A DNA stretch of 64,000 nucleotides. Source: Cymodocea nodosa. Taxonomy: Eukaryota; Streptophyta; Magnoliopsida; Alismatales; Cymodoceaceae. The notes below the pieces were generated by a model. The model ran no database searches. It was not told the origin of the DNA and saw only the letters and a program-made list of their open reading frames with translations. The position numbers were made by a program, and so were the translations under genes. Below, piece by piece: positions 22,128 to 34,152 of this stretch. The stretch's first letter is position 1. Every line of letters starts with the position of its first letter. The stretch spans positions 16,797,001 to 16,861,000 of the forward strand of contig CM072336.1 of NCBI GenBank assembly GCA_036874045.1, read 5' to 3'.

Positions 22128-25110
22128 ATGGACAAGGAAGCTCAAATGTCCAAGTGGATTATTGATAGTGGATGCTCAAAGCATATGACAAGTAAGAAAA
22201 GATTTCTAGAATCTGTTAAATCAATAAATTCAGGATCTGTTAAGTTTGGTAATAATGAAAAATGTAGAATTACTACCATAGGAAATGTTGCATCTAAAAA
22301 TGGAAAAATAGAGAATGTCTTACATGTAAATGGTTTAAAACAGAATCTGCTAAGTGTAGGTCAATTATGTGACAAAGGTTACAGTATACTCTTTACTACA
22401 GAAAATTGTTTTATATTACAACAGGATACACATGAAATCAAATTTACTGGATATAGAAATAATTCAATTTATGCTTTGGAATTTCCATTTGATAATATAT
22501 CTAGTGATGCATGTTAGTTGCTTCTAATGAAGATGAATGATTATGGCATAAAAGATTAAATCATGCGAATATGAGACTCCTAAGAAAATTGACCAAACAT
22601 GATCTTATTAGAGGTGTGCCTAAACTCAAATTCAAAAGAGATAAATTATGTAGTGACTGTGCAATTAGAAAATAAAAGAAATCAGTACACAAGAGTATTG
22701 AAGATATTGCCACAAGTCAACCATTAGATCTACTACATAGATAACTAGTTTAGGAGGAAGAAAATATACCTTGGTGGTAGTTGATGATTATACAAGATTC
22801 ACTTGAGTTATTTTCTTAACACACAAGAATGAAGCCTACTGTGAATTCAAACATCTATGTATTAGAATTCAAAATGAAAAAGAATCGACTGTGAAGAAGA
22901 TCAGAAGTGATCATGGAGGTGAATTTGAAAATTCTGAATTTGAAGAATTATGCAATTCTTTTGGCATACTACATGAATTTTCATGTCCAAGAACTCCTGC
23001 ATAGAATGGAGTTATAGAAAGGAAAAATAGATCAGTACAAGAACTGGCAAGGACAATTCTTAATGCATGTTACTCTATAAATAGAACTCATCTTAGGCCT
23101 ATCTTGTATAAGACACCCTTTGAATTATGGTATGGTAAAACACCAAATGTTGGATACTTCAAAGTCTTTGGATCAAGATGTTTTGTGCTTAATACTAGGG
23201 ATCAAAAGGACAAATTTGATGCAAAGTCTGATCCTGCTCTACTTGTTGGATACTCTTCGAGAAGTAAGGGTTATAGGATCTATTTTGAACATGAAAGAAG
23301 AGTAGAAGAGTCAATGAATGTATCTTTTGATGAAGACATAGTAGGAAAATTGAAAAAGCTAAAAATAGATAGTGAAAGTGAAAGTGAATCAATAAATCAA
23401 AAAATTCCTCAAACAAAGGATAGTTCAACACTACCTGCACCTATTGTGACAAAAAAAGCATGAAAGACAAAGTCTAGACATCCCATTGGACAAATTATTG
23501 GGAATATAAATCAAGGTGTTCAAACAAGAAGCAAACTTCAAAATATTTGTAATTATTGTACTTTTGTGTCTAAACTTGAACCTTCAACAGTTAAGGAAGC
23601 CTACAATGATGAATATTGGATTATGGCCATGCAAGAGGAACTAAATCAATTCAAGAAAAATGAAGTCTGGAATTTAATTGAAAGGCCCATCGAAAAATCA
23701 ATTATTGGAACTAGATGGGTGTTTAAGAATAAACTTGATAATAATGGTAGTATTATTAGAAATAAAGCTAGACTTGTTGCTCAGGGATACAACCAGTAGG
23801 AAGGAATCGATTATGAAGAAACTTTTGCACTTGTTGTAAGACTTGAAGCAATTAGAATGTTGCTTGCCTTTGCAAGCAGTATGAAAATCAAGCTTTATCA
23901 GATGGATGTTAAAAGTGTCTTTCTTAATGGCATTCTGCAAGAAGAAGTATATGTAGAACAATCACCAGGTTTTGAAGATGAAGAAAGACCAAACCATGTA
24001 TACAAACTGAATAAAGTTCTCTATGGTCTGAAGCAAGCACCATGTGCATGGTATGATAAACTGAAGAGTTTCCTTCTTGAGAATCAGTTTAACATAGGAA
24101 TTGTAAACAACACTTTATTTATCAAATCAGAAAGTTCTCATATGTTGATTATTCAGATCTACATGGATGATATCTTTTTTGGTGCTACACATGAGAAACT
24201 ATGTCATGATTTTCAAATCTTAATGAAGAATGAATTTGAGATGAGTCTTATGGGAGAATTAAAATTCTTTCTAGAATTACAAATTCATCAACTTTAGCAT
24301 GGCATCTTCCTGAATCAAGAAAAATTTTGCAAAGAGATTCTCTTGAAATTTGGTATGGATAAATCCAAAGCAGCAAGTACTCCTATGAACTCAAATAAAA
24401 AACTTGATAAGGACATCTCTAGCAATTTAGTAGATCAAAAGAAATATAAAGGCATGATTAGATCACTTCTTTATCTAACAACTAGTAGACCAGACATAAT
24501 GTTCAGTGTTTGTACTTGTGCAAGATATCAAGCCTCTCCAAAAGCATCACATTTAAAAGTAGTTAAACGTATATTTAAATATCTACAGGGTACCAAAGAT
24601 TTTGGCTTATTTTATTCTTCACAGAATCATTTGATATTAGCAGGATACAGTGATGCAGATTATGTAGGATGCAAATCAGATCGAAAAAGCACCAGTGGGA
24701 TATGTCAGTTGCTTGGTCACTCACTTGTTTCTTGGTTCAACATGAAACAAAACTCTATAGCTCTATCCACCACTGAAGTAGAATACATGGTAGTAGACCT
24801 ATGTTGTGCATAGATTTTATGGATGCAACAAACCTTGGCAGATTATAAGCTTAAATTTCAGAATACCATTATTTACTGTCATAGTAGTAGTACCATCAAT
24901 CTCTCCAAAAATATAGTTCTACACTCTAGAGCAAAACATATCGAGATTAGGAACCACTTTCTAAGAGACCATGTTGAAAAATGTCTTATTTCCTTATAAT
25001 ATGTCTCTACTAAAGAACAACTTGCAGATATTTTCACTAAACCATTATCTGAATCTGCATTTAATCATATTAGACAAAATTTAGGGATTTGCTCTTTATA
25101 TGATCTATAA
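22128..25110 (+). pseudogene. pol: pol of element D: protease, integrase, reverse transcriptase, RNase H
   Basis: Protease motif WIIDSGCSKHMT near 22155. The pre-integrase region follows, then a frameshift at about 22510 from loss of one T relative to G. Integrase has D lost in a small deletion near 22740 (the segment encoding the first catalytic Asp in G is absent), D (SDHGGEF near 22910) and E (GVIERKNRS near 23010). A further deletion of about 45 bp is near 23070. Reverse transcriptase has YQMDVKSVFL and YMDDIFFGA (Val-to-Met beside the two catalytic Asp). RNase H has SDADYVGCKSDRKS. Stops at 22515, 22804, 23004, 23461, 23797, 24297, 24811 and others. TAG 23797-23799 is shared with G. Natural end at 25108-25110. 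Confidence 0.92.
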
Positions 25111-25466
25111 TTTCATATCTCTCTACTCTCTAAGCTCACAACTAGGAGCTTGTTCTACTAACATCTCTGTTTTGCAGCAACTTAGCCATTTTTTTTGATA
25201 ACCAGCTATAATTGCTCCACCAAGTCAATATCTTACTTCTCACTTCTTTTGACAATTGGCAAAAAAGGGGGAGAAAGACTATATTTTGGTAGCAAGTTGC
25301 AGTAAAGTAGGGGGAGAAACTCAGGGGGAGTAATCTCAGAAAAATAGGGGGAGTTTCTAAATTTCATTATTTTGTATTCTTTGTGTGCTTTTCTGTATAA
25401 ATATATAGGGAGAGAAATACATGTAATATATTGTAAGGTTTTTGCCATTATCAAAAAGGGGGAGAT
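25111..25466 (+). other. 3' untranslated region of D with an array of purine tracts
   Basis: Five GGGGGAG motifs (25267, 25310, 25324, 25347, 25458) plus a GGGAGAG variant near 25408. The last one abuts the LTR and is the expected plus-strand primer. Multiple purine tracts before the 3' LTR are a reported trait of Sireviruses. Confidence 0.88.
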
Positions 25467-26788
25467 TGAAAGGACCTCTAGATTTTGATAATGCAAAAAT
25501 CAATGTGAGGATTTAAATTGTATTTCTCAGGCTTAACAGTCAACAAGAGAGCAGAAGTTGATATAGATAGTTTAAAGTGTGCTGCAAGTGATAAAAAGGA
25601 TTTCAGAAGCTTACCAGGCTTAACTATTTGGAAGAGAAATATTTTCGGTGAGTTAATAGTCTAAGTATCCGAAAGGCAATATAAAGTAGTAGCAACACTA
25701 TCGGACAGTTAGAAGATTAAGTATTCAAAAGTAGAAGGCATTCAAAGAGTTAGAAAGATAGATGTATGAAGAATCGGAAAGTTACTATAGCTAACTATTC
25801 GAAACTTAAGTCGTTGAGTTTCCCACGTGCAAAAATCCAAATAGAAGCTTAAAAGAAGAATCGGAAAGTTACTAGAGCTAACTATCCGAAATTTGAAGAG
25901 TTTCGATGAGTTATATGTATAACCATCCGAAACTTAAGTCAGTCTATTATGCATATGCTAAATTAAATAAAGTAGTTGGAAACTTAATGAAGGATTTCAG
26001 AGGGTTACTGTAGTTAACTATCCGACAGTTAAATAATAGTTCGATAAGTTACAGTTGCAAGTATCCGATTGAATGATAGCTCTTTTGTATAATCTGAAAT
26101 CCTACATGGCAGAAAGACTTAAGCGACTTTTTGGTAAGTTACAAGTATATTTCAAAAAGTTACATGGCTAAGCCTCCAAAAAACCTAGGGAATCAAAAGG
26201 GTATATTGAAATACCTCCCTAAATGGTAACGTACCATATTTGGGATTGAAATCTTACCAAGTAGAAAAGAATACATCCGTTGGAAGAAAAATATGATTGT
26301 TACACATGTTTAGTATATATACAAGCCATAGATAACAAAATTAAATAGCTTTTTGCTCATACACATATTTACACCAAGCTCAATAGAAGAAAGCCTTAGA
26401 GATCAAATCATCTTCAGCATATACAGACTCAATTTTAGAAGCTCATCACGTACTCAACTCTGATACTTCCAAGCAAGTGTTTTACTGAAGTACACAGATC
26501 AAAAACTTTAGAGAAAGATTGGTTGGAGCTACGACCTGAAAGCTTAATCAATTTGGTTGGTTCTTACTTTAACCTTAAAGCAAGTGATTGTAAGTTTGTG
26601 AAAGTTTAGTGAAGCCCAAGTATCCCTTGGGGGTGGACTAGTCGTTAGTGGTGAACCACCTAAAATTCCTATGTGTATTATTTTTTATCGTGTGCTTGCT
26701 AATTCTCTTTATCAATCAGCCATTAAATAGCTAAGAAACAAATTATTACCATTCACCCCTCCCTTTAGTAAGCCATAAGGTCCTAACA
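25467..26788 (+). repeat. 3' LTR of element D
   Basis: 1322 bp, same length as the 5' LTR and collinear with it. The final TCCTAACA is followed directly by the GAGAT duplication. Confidence 0.96.
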
Positions 26789-27551
26789 GAGATCACATGA
26801 GAACTCGTTAAGTTAGAGGCTTAAAGGTTAAAATAGGTCACATGAGAACTCGTTGAGTTAATGAGTAAAAGAAGAGACGAACTCGTTAAGTTAGTGTTGT
26901 ACACGTGGTGAAATTATAAGTTACGAATGTTATATTGTATCACATGAGATGCACATGTTTAACTCGTTAAATTAATATAACTAAACACGTTGAGTTGCTA
27001 TATTGAACACTAAGGCAACACGTTAGGTTAGTATTATAAACTTAAGTTGTTATTTTTGCATGTGGTAAAATTCTTATTATAAAAACATTTGTTTATTACT
27101 GGTTCATTGAGTTTTTGTAACACAACAAAGATAGTTCGTTGAGTTATCGTAACGCAACGGAGATAGTTCGTAGAGTTATCCATAACACCACGGGGATAGT
27201 TCATTGAGTTAGCTACTGTACTTGTCATATGAGTTGGCACATGAGGAACTCGTTAAGTTAGAAACGTTAAGTTATATATATACTTGTGTTACTCGTTTAT
27301 TTAACATTAAAGTAACGACTTCTTATTATACTTGATGAAAAATTTTGGAAGAGAAAGTTTATTTTGCAGGAAATTTTTCAAAGATCTAGGATTGATAATT
27401 AAAGAAAATTCGAAATGTAAATGTGGGTCAGAATGTGTGTATTTCGATGAAGTAAAAAGAAAAAATGTGAAGAAGTGGAAAATTGGTAGTGATTAAACGT
27501 GGAGGATATGCATTAAATGAAGATACAATATAAAAGGCATAGAATTCTCGT
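26789..27551 (+). repeat. 3' LTR of element B, second part
   Basis: Resumes with GAGATCACATGAG and follows C's LTR to the GGCATAGAATTCTCGT point just after its TATAAAA (about 27529). The remaining about 400 bp of the LTR are missing from the window. No gene; weak ORFs are shadows. Confidence 0.88.
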
Positions 27552-27554
27552 AAA

Positions 27555-28656
27555 TGAAATTCTATTCTTTTATTTGAAGACAGAATTTACAATATCTTTT
27601 CAGCTAAATTCCCTTCTTGACGGTTTTGATACAGTAATTTTTGATATACAATTCAAATAGGAAAACAAAGCTCTTTTTTAAAACTAATTTTGAATTGTAT
27701 AAAACTTGATCTTTATGCACACAGCTTTTTTCTTTCTCTTTGCTCAGCTTCTGTATCTCTTCTTCTCCAGTTGTCGAATTTCCAGACTTCTTGCGTTTGC
27801 AGCTCCTTTACTAAAATTGCTTCTTCTGATGTTGGAGAACTTTTCAAAATATGAATATTCAAACTTAACTTTTCAGTTAGGGATCTAGATTGAATATTTA
27901 GACTTGGTTTTTTGAGATTGGGATCCCCTGTTATAATGTAGCTCGTACTCTCTATTTGTAGTCGAACTCTGTTGTCTTTCACGTTTAGCATGTTCATCCA
28001 CTTGATCCACATCCCATAATCTATAATCCACGTACTAATTTTCTCTTTAATCCAAATTACTTTCTATTTCAATTTCCACTTTCTTCATTAACATTTTGAG
28101 TTTCCAAGATCTCCACTCGTAGATTCACCGAAACTTTATCTTCCTGGAGTCTTGTAGAATATCTTCTAAATCTTCGATTTAGTCGAACAGTTATCCTTTA
28201 ACTCCTATAAAAACTCGAACACTTATCCTTTAACTCTTCGAGTTTTTGCACCTACAAAACACGTGACTAAACAAAGAAACTTATCTGTTTGTTAGTACTT
28301 TTATAAAACTCGAACAGTTATCTATCTATGCATATAAAAACTCGAATAGTTAGATAACTATTCGATTTTTCATTACCGAACACACATGGAAAACACGTGA
28401 CAACTTAAAACATTAAAAACACACGTGCAGATAACTTAATTATACGAGTTTTTAACATAAAGTATTCGACAAAAATGAAACGTTAACTATCCGAAAGTTT
28501 AACTATTGCAAATCTAGCTCTTCAGAAATCTTTAATTTATCCGACATAAAAATGAAACTTTTCGATAATCTGTTAACTATTATACTTAGAGAATATTATG
28601 TAGACTTATTTAAATACGTTAATAAAGCATATATCATCAAAATTAAAAACCTAACA
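27555..28656 (-). repeat. 3' LTR of element E
   Basis: On the minus strand starts TGTTAGGTTTTTAATTTTGA right after the purine tract and runs about 1.1 kb. The segment 28165-28380 is an array of GATAACTGTTCGAGTTT-like sites; a TAACTATCCGAAAG site (D type) is near 28487; CACGTG boxes are at about 28260, 28390 and 28420. The outer border at 27555 is inferred from TG/CA ends only. Confidence 0.75.
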
Positions 28657-28932
28657 ATCTCCCCCTTTTTGGCATTATAAAAAAGTAAACAAACTATTTT
28701 CCCCCCTTCAGGAAGTTAAGTTTTATAAATGTAAGGAAGGATATCTTACTAAGTATATATTAATCAAAACGATAGTGTCAACCATACATAGGATTTATAG
28801 ATTAAGCAAAAACTGTTTAATATCATAAACTGTGAAAAATAATCACGTAACATTAAAATCAGTAAATAGTTTACATAATGGTTTTGGTTACAAATTACAA
28901 AAAATAAATCATGTAATACATAATTTGTATAA
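28657..28932 (-). other. Purine tract and 3' untranslated region of element E
   Basis: On the minus strand CCAAAAAGGGGGAGAT (28657-28672) directly precedes the LTR. The rest to the ORF3 stop is AT-rich and non-coding. Confidence 0.85.
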
Positions 28933-31536
28933 TCACAAGCCTCTTTGTCTTCGAAAAATATCAATTAGAGTATCTGAAATTTTCTTTGCAATATCTGTAC
29001 TAACTCTGTTTATCTGATCAAGTAATGCCTAATCTAAATCATTTTGAGAAACTTGTGATGGTTGCTGTAAAAATTCAGTATGTATGTCTGTATCTATACT
29101 TGAATGTATTTCTCTGTGTATACCTTGTTGTATATCTGTATGTATATCTTGTTGTATATCTGTATGTTGTTGTGTTTCTGTAAATTCTGTGAATTGTTGC
29201 TGGGTTTGCCGATCCTGTTGTTGTTGTAGTCTGAGGACAGGTGTATCTGCTTCCTGGTATTTTTGGAGTTCCTTCGTAGAGAAAGATCTTGACTTTAATC
29301 TTTTCTATGGCCAAGGTGTAATATCTGTTTGATTTGCCACAATTCTCAAAATTGTATCACCATAAAATAATTTACTCTGCAAATGTAAGATATGAGAAAC
29401 AAAAATATCATACCAGTTCACCTGTATATGGTTTATTAATGCGTATATAGCATAAAGACAACATCTACCAACTTATGCCCCATGACCAAACCTCTGAAAC
29501 AATGTAGCATGCAATATTTTCGCAATAAAACGTGCTTGGCTATTTAAGTCATTTAGTAATGTCAATGGTTTGTTGGCAGTTGGATCTTTGGCTAAACTTG
29601 TAATGTCCCATCCCAATCGATAAACCTATTTTCTTTTTGATAATTTAACTCCTTCATTTTTCAGACCAAGTTCCTGATGAAGTAAATCTGGAGTTAAATA
29701 TATGTCATTTTCTTGTATATTAGAAATAGGAATACCTTCTTCCACTGTTAAATTTGAGTAAAAACAACTAAGAAGTTCGGGTATAGCAAGATGGTCTGGC
29801 TGTTGTGGAAGTAGAGTCAACAAGCCTTGAAATTCAAATAGTTCACGTATGTGTGCCATCCCTTCAAACTTAACTAGTCTTGAATATAAAATTGTAAAAG
29901 TTTTATATGTCTGAAATTTGTCATAATAGGAATTATTTCTGAACCATAATAGTGTATTTTCATCTAAACTCTGTTCAGGATTAGGTATTTTCCTATCATG
30001 ATGTTCTGATGTGGGACTTGTTTCAATATTATTAGCAACATCTATATTGTCAGATCTTTCAGAATTGGTGGAATTTCTATCAAAACTAGTATAAATGTCT
30101 AAAATATCTGTTATTGTCGTATCAATAATCTGCTGAATTTCTTCTGTTTGTTCTTCTGGAAACATTTCAGTAGCAACAGTCTCTGTAACAATCTGTATAT
30201 TAGCAACCTGTATATCTATATGTGATCTATACAACTATCTCTATATAAAAGAATGCTCTATATCTATCTGTGGAATAGAATCATCCTGTATTTTTGAAAT
30301 TTGTATATGTGAGACATGGGTAGTATCATATTCTATTTGTAACTGTGTATGTTGTTGATTATATACATTTATCAACAAGTATACGATATATTGTAACAGA
30401 CATAACCATACATATAAAATGTAGTATAAGCAATTGTACCAAAATTCAAAAGTCTTTATTCGAGATACAGTAAGAGGAAGAATATCTGTACATTCCTCTT
30501 TAGATGAAATATCTTCAAAATTCATAGACACAGTGTCTATGTCATCAATAATATCATCAAATTTGATATCATCTATATATATATCATCAAAATTTCCTAC
30601 ATTCTCACTTTCCATAGGAAAAGAATGTGTGCTTGCAGCATTGTGTGAAAAACTGTCCATTGTATTAAAAGATACATTATGCACTAATGTGACACAATAG
30701 CTTAGAGTATATGCTTGTAAGCCAATATTTGTCACATCTGCTAGGATTCCTGACAAAAATGTCTGTCCAGCTTCTGCAATGGAGCATAGTTTTCCATTTT
30801 TCACTGATTCTTCTTTTTGCTGCAATATTCCTTGTACACCTGTAGTTAGTCCAAAATATTCAATTGTCTTTTTCTTTGTCTGACTATATGTCTGCAGTGT
30901 TTCAGGTTATTCAGGAGGTTCTAAAATTGTCTTAATTTCTCCTGTTAAAGGCACCTGTTGTCTTGGTGGTCCTTCACCATGATGCATAGGTGGTAATAAT
31001 GGAATATAGAGTTTTAAGCTCTCCACCTCTACCATTTTGAGTTGATAAACTCTTTGTCCTTCACTTCAAAGGCCCATTTTGCTAATGACAGTTTTCTATT
31101 CATCGATATACTGCTTAATATCATCTAAAATAGCTGGGGGAAAATAATGTTGGGAATACAAGGATTGTAATTCCCTATTTGTATTTTCGATCATTGGTCC
31201 TCACTTTTTTCCATAATAAGTGATAGACTGTACTGATGTCTCTAGTACATGTCCAGAACTTACAACCGCAAGGTTAGGTTGTAAATTTCTTTTCCATAAA
31301 TGCAATGCGGAAAGTTCAATCTATTTTAGTCTAAATTGTGTTTCAACATAATTTCAAATAAATTTCCAATAGAAATTTTTCTCATCTTGAACATCTTTTC
31401 TTATTTCATGTAGTACTTCATTTGAAAAAGTGTACCTTGAATAGATGTCGTTGATTTCATTCTGTATTTTCTAAAGTTCCAGCTCTCTTTTCTGCACTTT
31501 GGTCATTCTACCACGTCCTCTTCCACATCTTGACAT
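28933..31536 (-). pseudogene. ORF3 of element E, broken
   Basis: Start at 31536 (MSRCGRGRG, basic like the other ORF3 starts), end at 28933-28935 after FRRQRGL, aligning with the SDILRRG end of A/C. The conserved domain (29980-29350) has HIRELFEFQGLLTLLP, SCFYSNL, LTPDLLHQELGLKNEGV and, beyond a frameshift, YGDTILRIV-like sequence. The tail (29060-29215) reads as imperfect IQQDIHTDIQQGIH repeats, replacing the Gln-rich tail of C. Unlike A-C, the middle has one hydrophobic stretch (LYYILYVWLCLLQYIVYLL, about 30361-30447) in the same frame as the following domain. Stops and shifts near 31475, 31200, 30908, 30238 and 29610. About 870 codons if unbroken. Function unknown. Confidence 0.78.
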
Positions 31537-32379
31537 TGTTGATTAATCTTCACTTTGCATTGTAGAACTTAGTGGAAGGAAAGATTGTGAAGCTAGGGTT
31601 TTACCAAGGTAGAAACACGAAACGTTGTTAGGAAAACATTCATAACTCTTCGAGTTTATAAATGGATAAATGGATTCAATCATTGAAATCATAAATAGAA
31701 GATCCGTTACCGATAAATAACTTGAGTGCTTGCAATAACTATATAAGTTTTATAACCAACAATTGTAGAATACTTAGCGTAACTGTGCATATAAAGAAAA
31801 TAACTTCAGGCTAAGTGAAAAAGTGAGAAAACTCGAAGACTAATGATAACTGTTTGAGTTTCTCGAAGGAATAGGTGTGAAAAGTCAAAGATTTAAACAT
31901 AACTGTTCGAGTTTCGACTGAGACATTATAAAGTAGTGAAACTCAACATGTGCACAATTTGAACTTAAGGTGTTCAGAAAGTTTTGGAGACTTATAAACC
32001 TAACTATCTGATGCTCAGGTGCATTTTGGAGAGTTACAGATAACCTTCCGAAAGATAACTTAAGTCAATCATCCAGATCACGACACGTGTACTTAAGCAA
32101 TTTTATAATAAAGAGATGTTTCGAACAGTTACAAATCTAACTTTCTGATGCCAAGACGTATTTCGGAGAGTTACAGAAAACTTACCAAAAATCCACATAA
32201 GTCATGCATTATGGTTTCGACACGTGTACTTCAGGAAATAATAAAGTAGTCTATTGAACGTTTTAAAACACAACTGTCCGATACTTGTAATATTACTTGT
32301 CGAAACAATAGAAAATTCGGATACTTAAGAATTAAAATACCTGCAAGTCACCGACAGTTTAGAAATGTACTTAATTAAG
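31537..32379 (-). other. Spacer upstream of ORF3 in element E with LTR-like motifs
   Basis: Non-coding. On the minus strand, TATA-like CATTTATAAACTCG lies about 130 bp before the ORF3 start. Further upstream are repeated CTCGAAGAG, AACTGTTCGAGTTTC and GAGAGTTACAG-type sites and two GACACGTGT boxes (about 32090 and 32220). These are the motifs of E's own LTR. Confidence 0.65.
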
Positions 32380-32384
32380 ATGTA
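32380..32384. repeat. Target-site duplication ATGTA (left of C)
   Basis: ATGTA before C and again at 44993-44997 immediately after C. Confidence 0.95.
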
Positions 32385-33950
32385 TGTTGAGTATTTTTGT
32401 TTTGATGATGTATGCTGAATGAAAATAATCATATTTGCTCAATTACTATTGCTTGTGAAAAGAAACTAAAATCATCAATTAATACAGAAAAAGCTTACTG
32501 ATATAGATACTTGTCTGTATTGGATCTAAAGTTAATAACTAGTCGTTTCGTTGCATTAATTTCTCATTTAGCTAAACGTTAAGTTAACGTGTGTTTTTAT
32601 TGAAAAGCATGATATGTTTTAATGTTATATCTTCTGTATCATGAACAGTGCACGTTTAGACAACTCGTTAAGTTAGATTTTTTTGTATAGAGGTCACGTG
32701 AGAACTCGTTAAGTTAGAAGCTTAAAGGTTAAAATAGGTCACGTGATAACTCGTTAAGTTAGTGAGTAAAAGAAGAGACGAACTTGTTAAGTTAGTGTTA
32801 TACACGTGGTGAAATTATAAGTTACGAATGTTGTATTGTATCACTTGAGGTGCACATGTTTAACTCGTTAAGTTAACATAACTAAACGCGTTGAGTTGCT
32901 ATATTGAACACTAAGGCAACGCGTTAAGTTAGCGTTATAAACTTAAGTTGTTATTTTTGCACGTGGTAAAATTCTTATTATAAAAACATTTGTTTATTAC
33001 TGGTTCGTTGAGTTACCATAACACAACGGAGATGGTTCGTTGAGATAGCATAACACCATGGACTTAGTTCGTTGAGTTAGCTACAGTACTTGTCACGTGA
33101 AATGGCACATGATGAACTCGTTAAGTTAGAAACGTTAAGTTATATCTATACTTGTGTTACTCGTTTAGTTAACATTAAAGTAACGACTTCTTATTACACT
33201 AATGAAAAACTTTTGGAGGAGAAAGTTTATTTTTAGGAAATTTTTCAGAGATCCAAGACTGATGATTAAAGAAAATTCAAAATATAAACGTGGGTTAGAA
33301 CGTGTGTGTTTCGATGAAGGAAAAAGAAAAGACGTGGAGAAGTGGAAAACTGGTAGTGGTTAAACGTGAAGGATATGCATGAAATGAAGATACAATATAA
33401 AAGGCATAGAATTCTCGTTGATCAATTTATCCTTGCACACAAAATGAAAAATCTTTTCAAGGATCAAACCATCCCTGCACATCAAAAGAAAAATCTTTTT
33501 CAAGGATCAAAAACACCTCTTCGAGAAAAATCTCTCAAGTGGAAGAAAGTTCAGTGAAGCATAAAAAGGTAAGATTTTCGTCATTGAAGATTTGAAGTAT
33601 CAGAAGAAAGCAAATTCGGTGAAGCATGAAAAGACAAGATATTTGTCATTGAAGAATTGCTGAAGAAGAAGAAAGATCTCAAATAGGGAGAAAAGTTTTA
33701 AATTCCGCAAATTAGTTTTCTCTATTTGTAGTTATGAAATTGTTTAGATGATACATGGTATCGAGTTATAATTGCATCTACAATTTCTGAGGAGAATTGA
33801 ATTGTATATTGTAATTGAAACCTTGAATAAAAATGATTTTATGAAAACAATGTCTCGACTTGTTTTTGAGAATTAAAGTTTCAATTATATTTCATAAAAT
33901 ATTAAAAATACATAATTCACCCCCCTCTTGTGTAGCCATACGATCCTACA
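32385..33950 (+). repeat. 5' LTR of element C
   Basis: Starts TGTTGAG, ends CGATCCTACA. Region 32660-33150 has repeated AACTCGTTAAGTTAG and GTTCGTTGAGTTA sites next to CACGTG boxes. After the TATA box there is a 42-bp tandem repeat (about 33431-33515, two copies). AATAAA at 33826-33831 is a likely poly(A) signal. Confidence 0.96.
33396..33402 (+). promoter_or_regulatory. TATA box in 5' LTR of C
   Basis: TATAAAA (in CAATATAAAAGGCATAG), downstream of the motif array and conserved in the LTRs of A, B and the solo LTR. Confidence 0.65.
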
Positions 33951-33952
33951 AG

Positions 33953-33970
33953 TGGTATTAGAGCTTTGTT
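33953..33970 (+). other. Primer-binding site of element C
   Basis: TGGTATTAGAGCTTTGTT two bases after the LTR; one change from the standard initiator Met tRNA complement. Confidence 0.93.
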
Positions 33971-34152
33971 AATAATCTTTGATATATAAAATCGATACCA
34001 ACTTATTTAATATCATTGCTTATTTTACTTTCCTTGTTTTTAAACAGAAATTAATATCTGAGCATACGTTTAACTTTCTTGATTTAAGGCTCAAGTTGTT
34101 TTAAAGTTTTTAGACTGTTTAAAATCAAATAGGTTGAAAAATCTAAGATAAA

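Larger units (their letters stand above)
19208..26788 (+). mobile_element. Element D: complete second-family SIRE-like copia element
   Basis: 7581 bp bounded by two 1322-bp LTRs (TGAAAGGACC...TCCTAACA) and a 5-bp duplication GAGAT, inserted in B's 3' LTR. Order: LTR, primer-binding site, gag, pol, several purine tracts, LTR. It has no ORF3. Coding genes are broken by stops and small deletions, so it needs help in trans. In the first ~245 bp the two LTRs differ at about 12 positions by eye, nearly all transitions, as expected for methylated repeats. Confidence 0.97.
13014..27551 (+). mobile_element. Element B: SIRE-like copia element of the A/C family, 3' half, split by D
   Basis: Begins exactly at the outer end of A's LTR, inside pol, and continues collinearly with C (from about 37509) through ORF3, purine tract and 3' LTR. 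The 3' LTR is interrupted by D (19208-26788), resumes at 26789 and stops at about 27551, where E begins. The 5' LTR, gag and front of pol are expected left of the window, beyond A. B has more stop codons than A or C and is probably the oldest copy. Confidence 0.9.

Noticed and set aside
27550..27554. GTAAA as the target-site duplication of E in B's LTR
   Set aside because: The other end of E is missing, and B's expected sequence here (GTTGA) differs, so the duplication cannot be supported.
27706..28012. Frames of 60 and 99 codons near the E/B border
   Set aside because: Within the E LTR on both strands, no recognisable domain.
29084..29332. Cys-rich plus-strand frame (MSVSILECISLCIPCC...), like a small secreted peptide
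   Set aside because: It is the reverse of the Gln/Ile repeat tail of E ORF3; the ORF3 reading continues homologous sequence on both sides.
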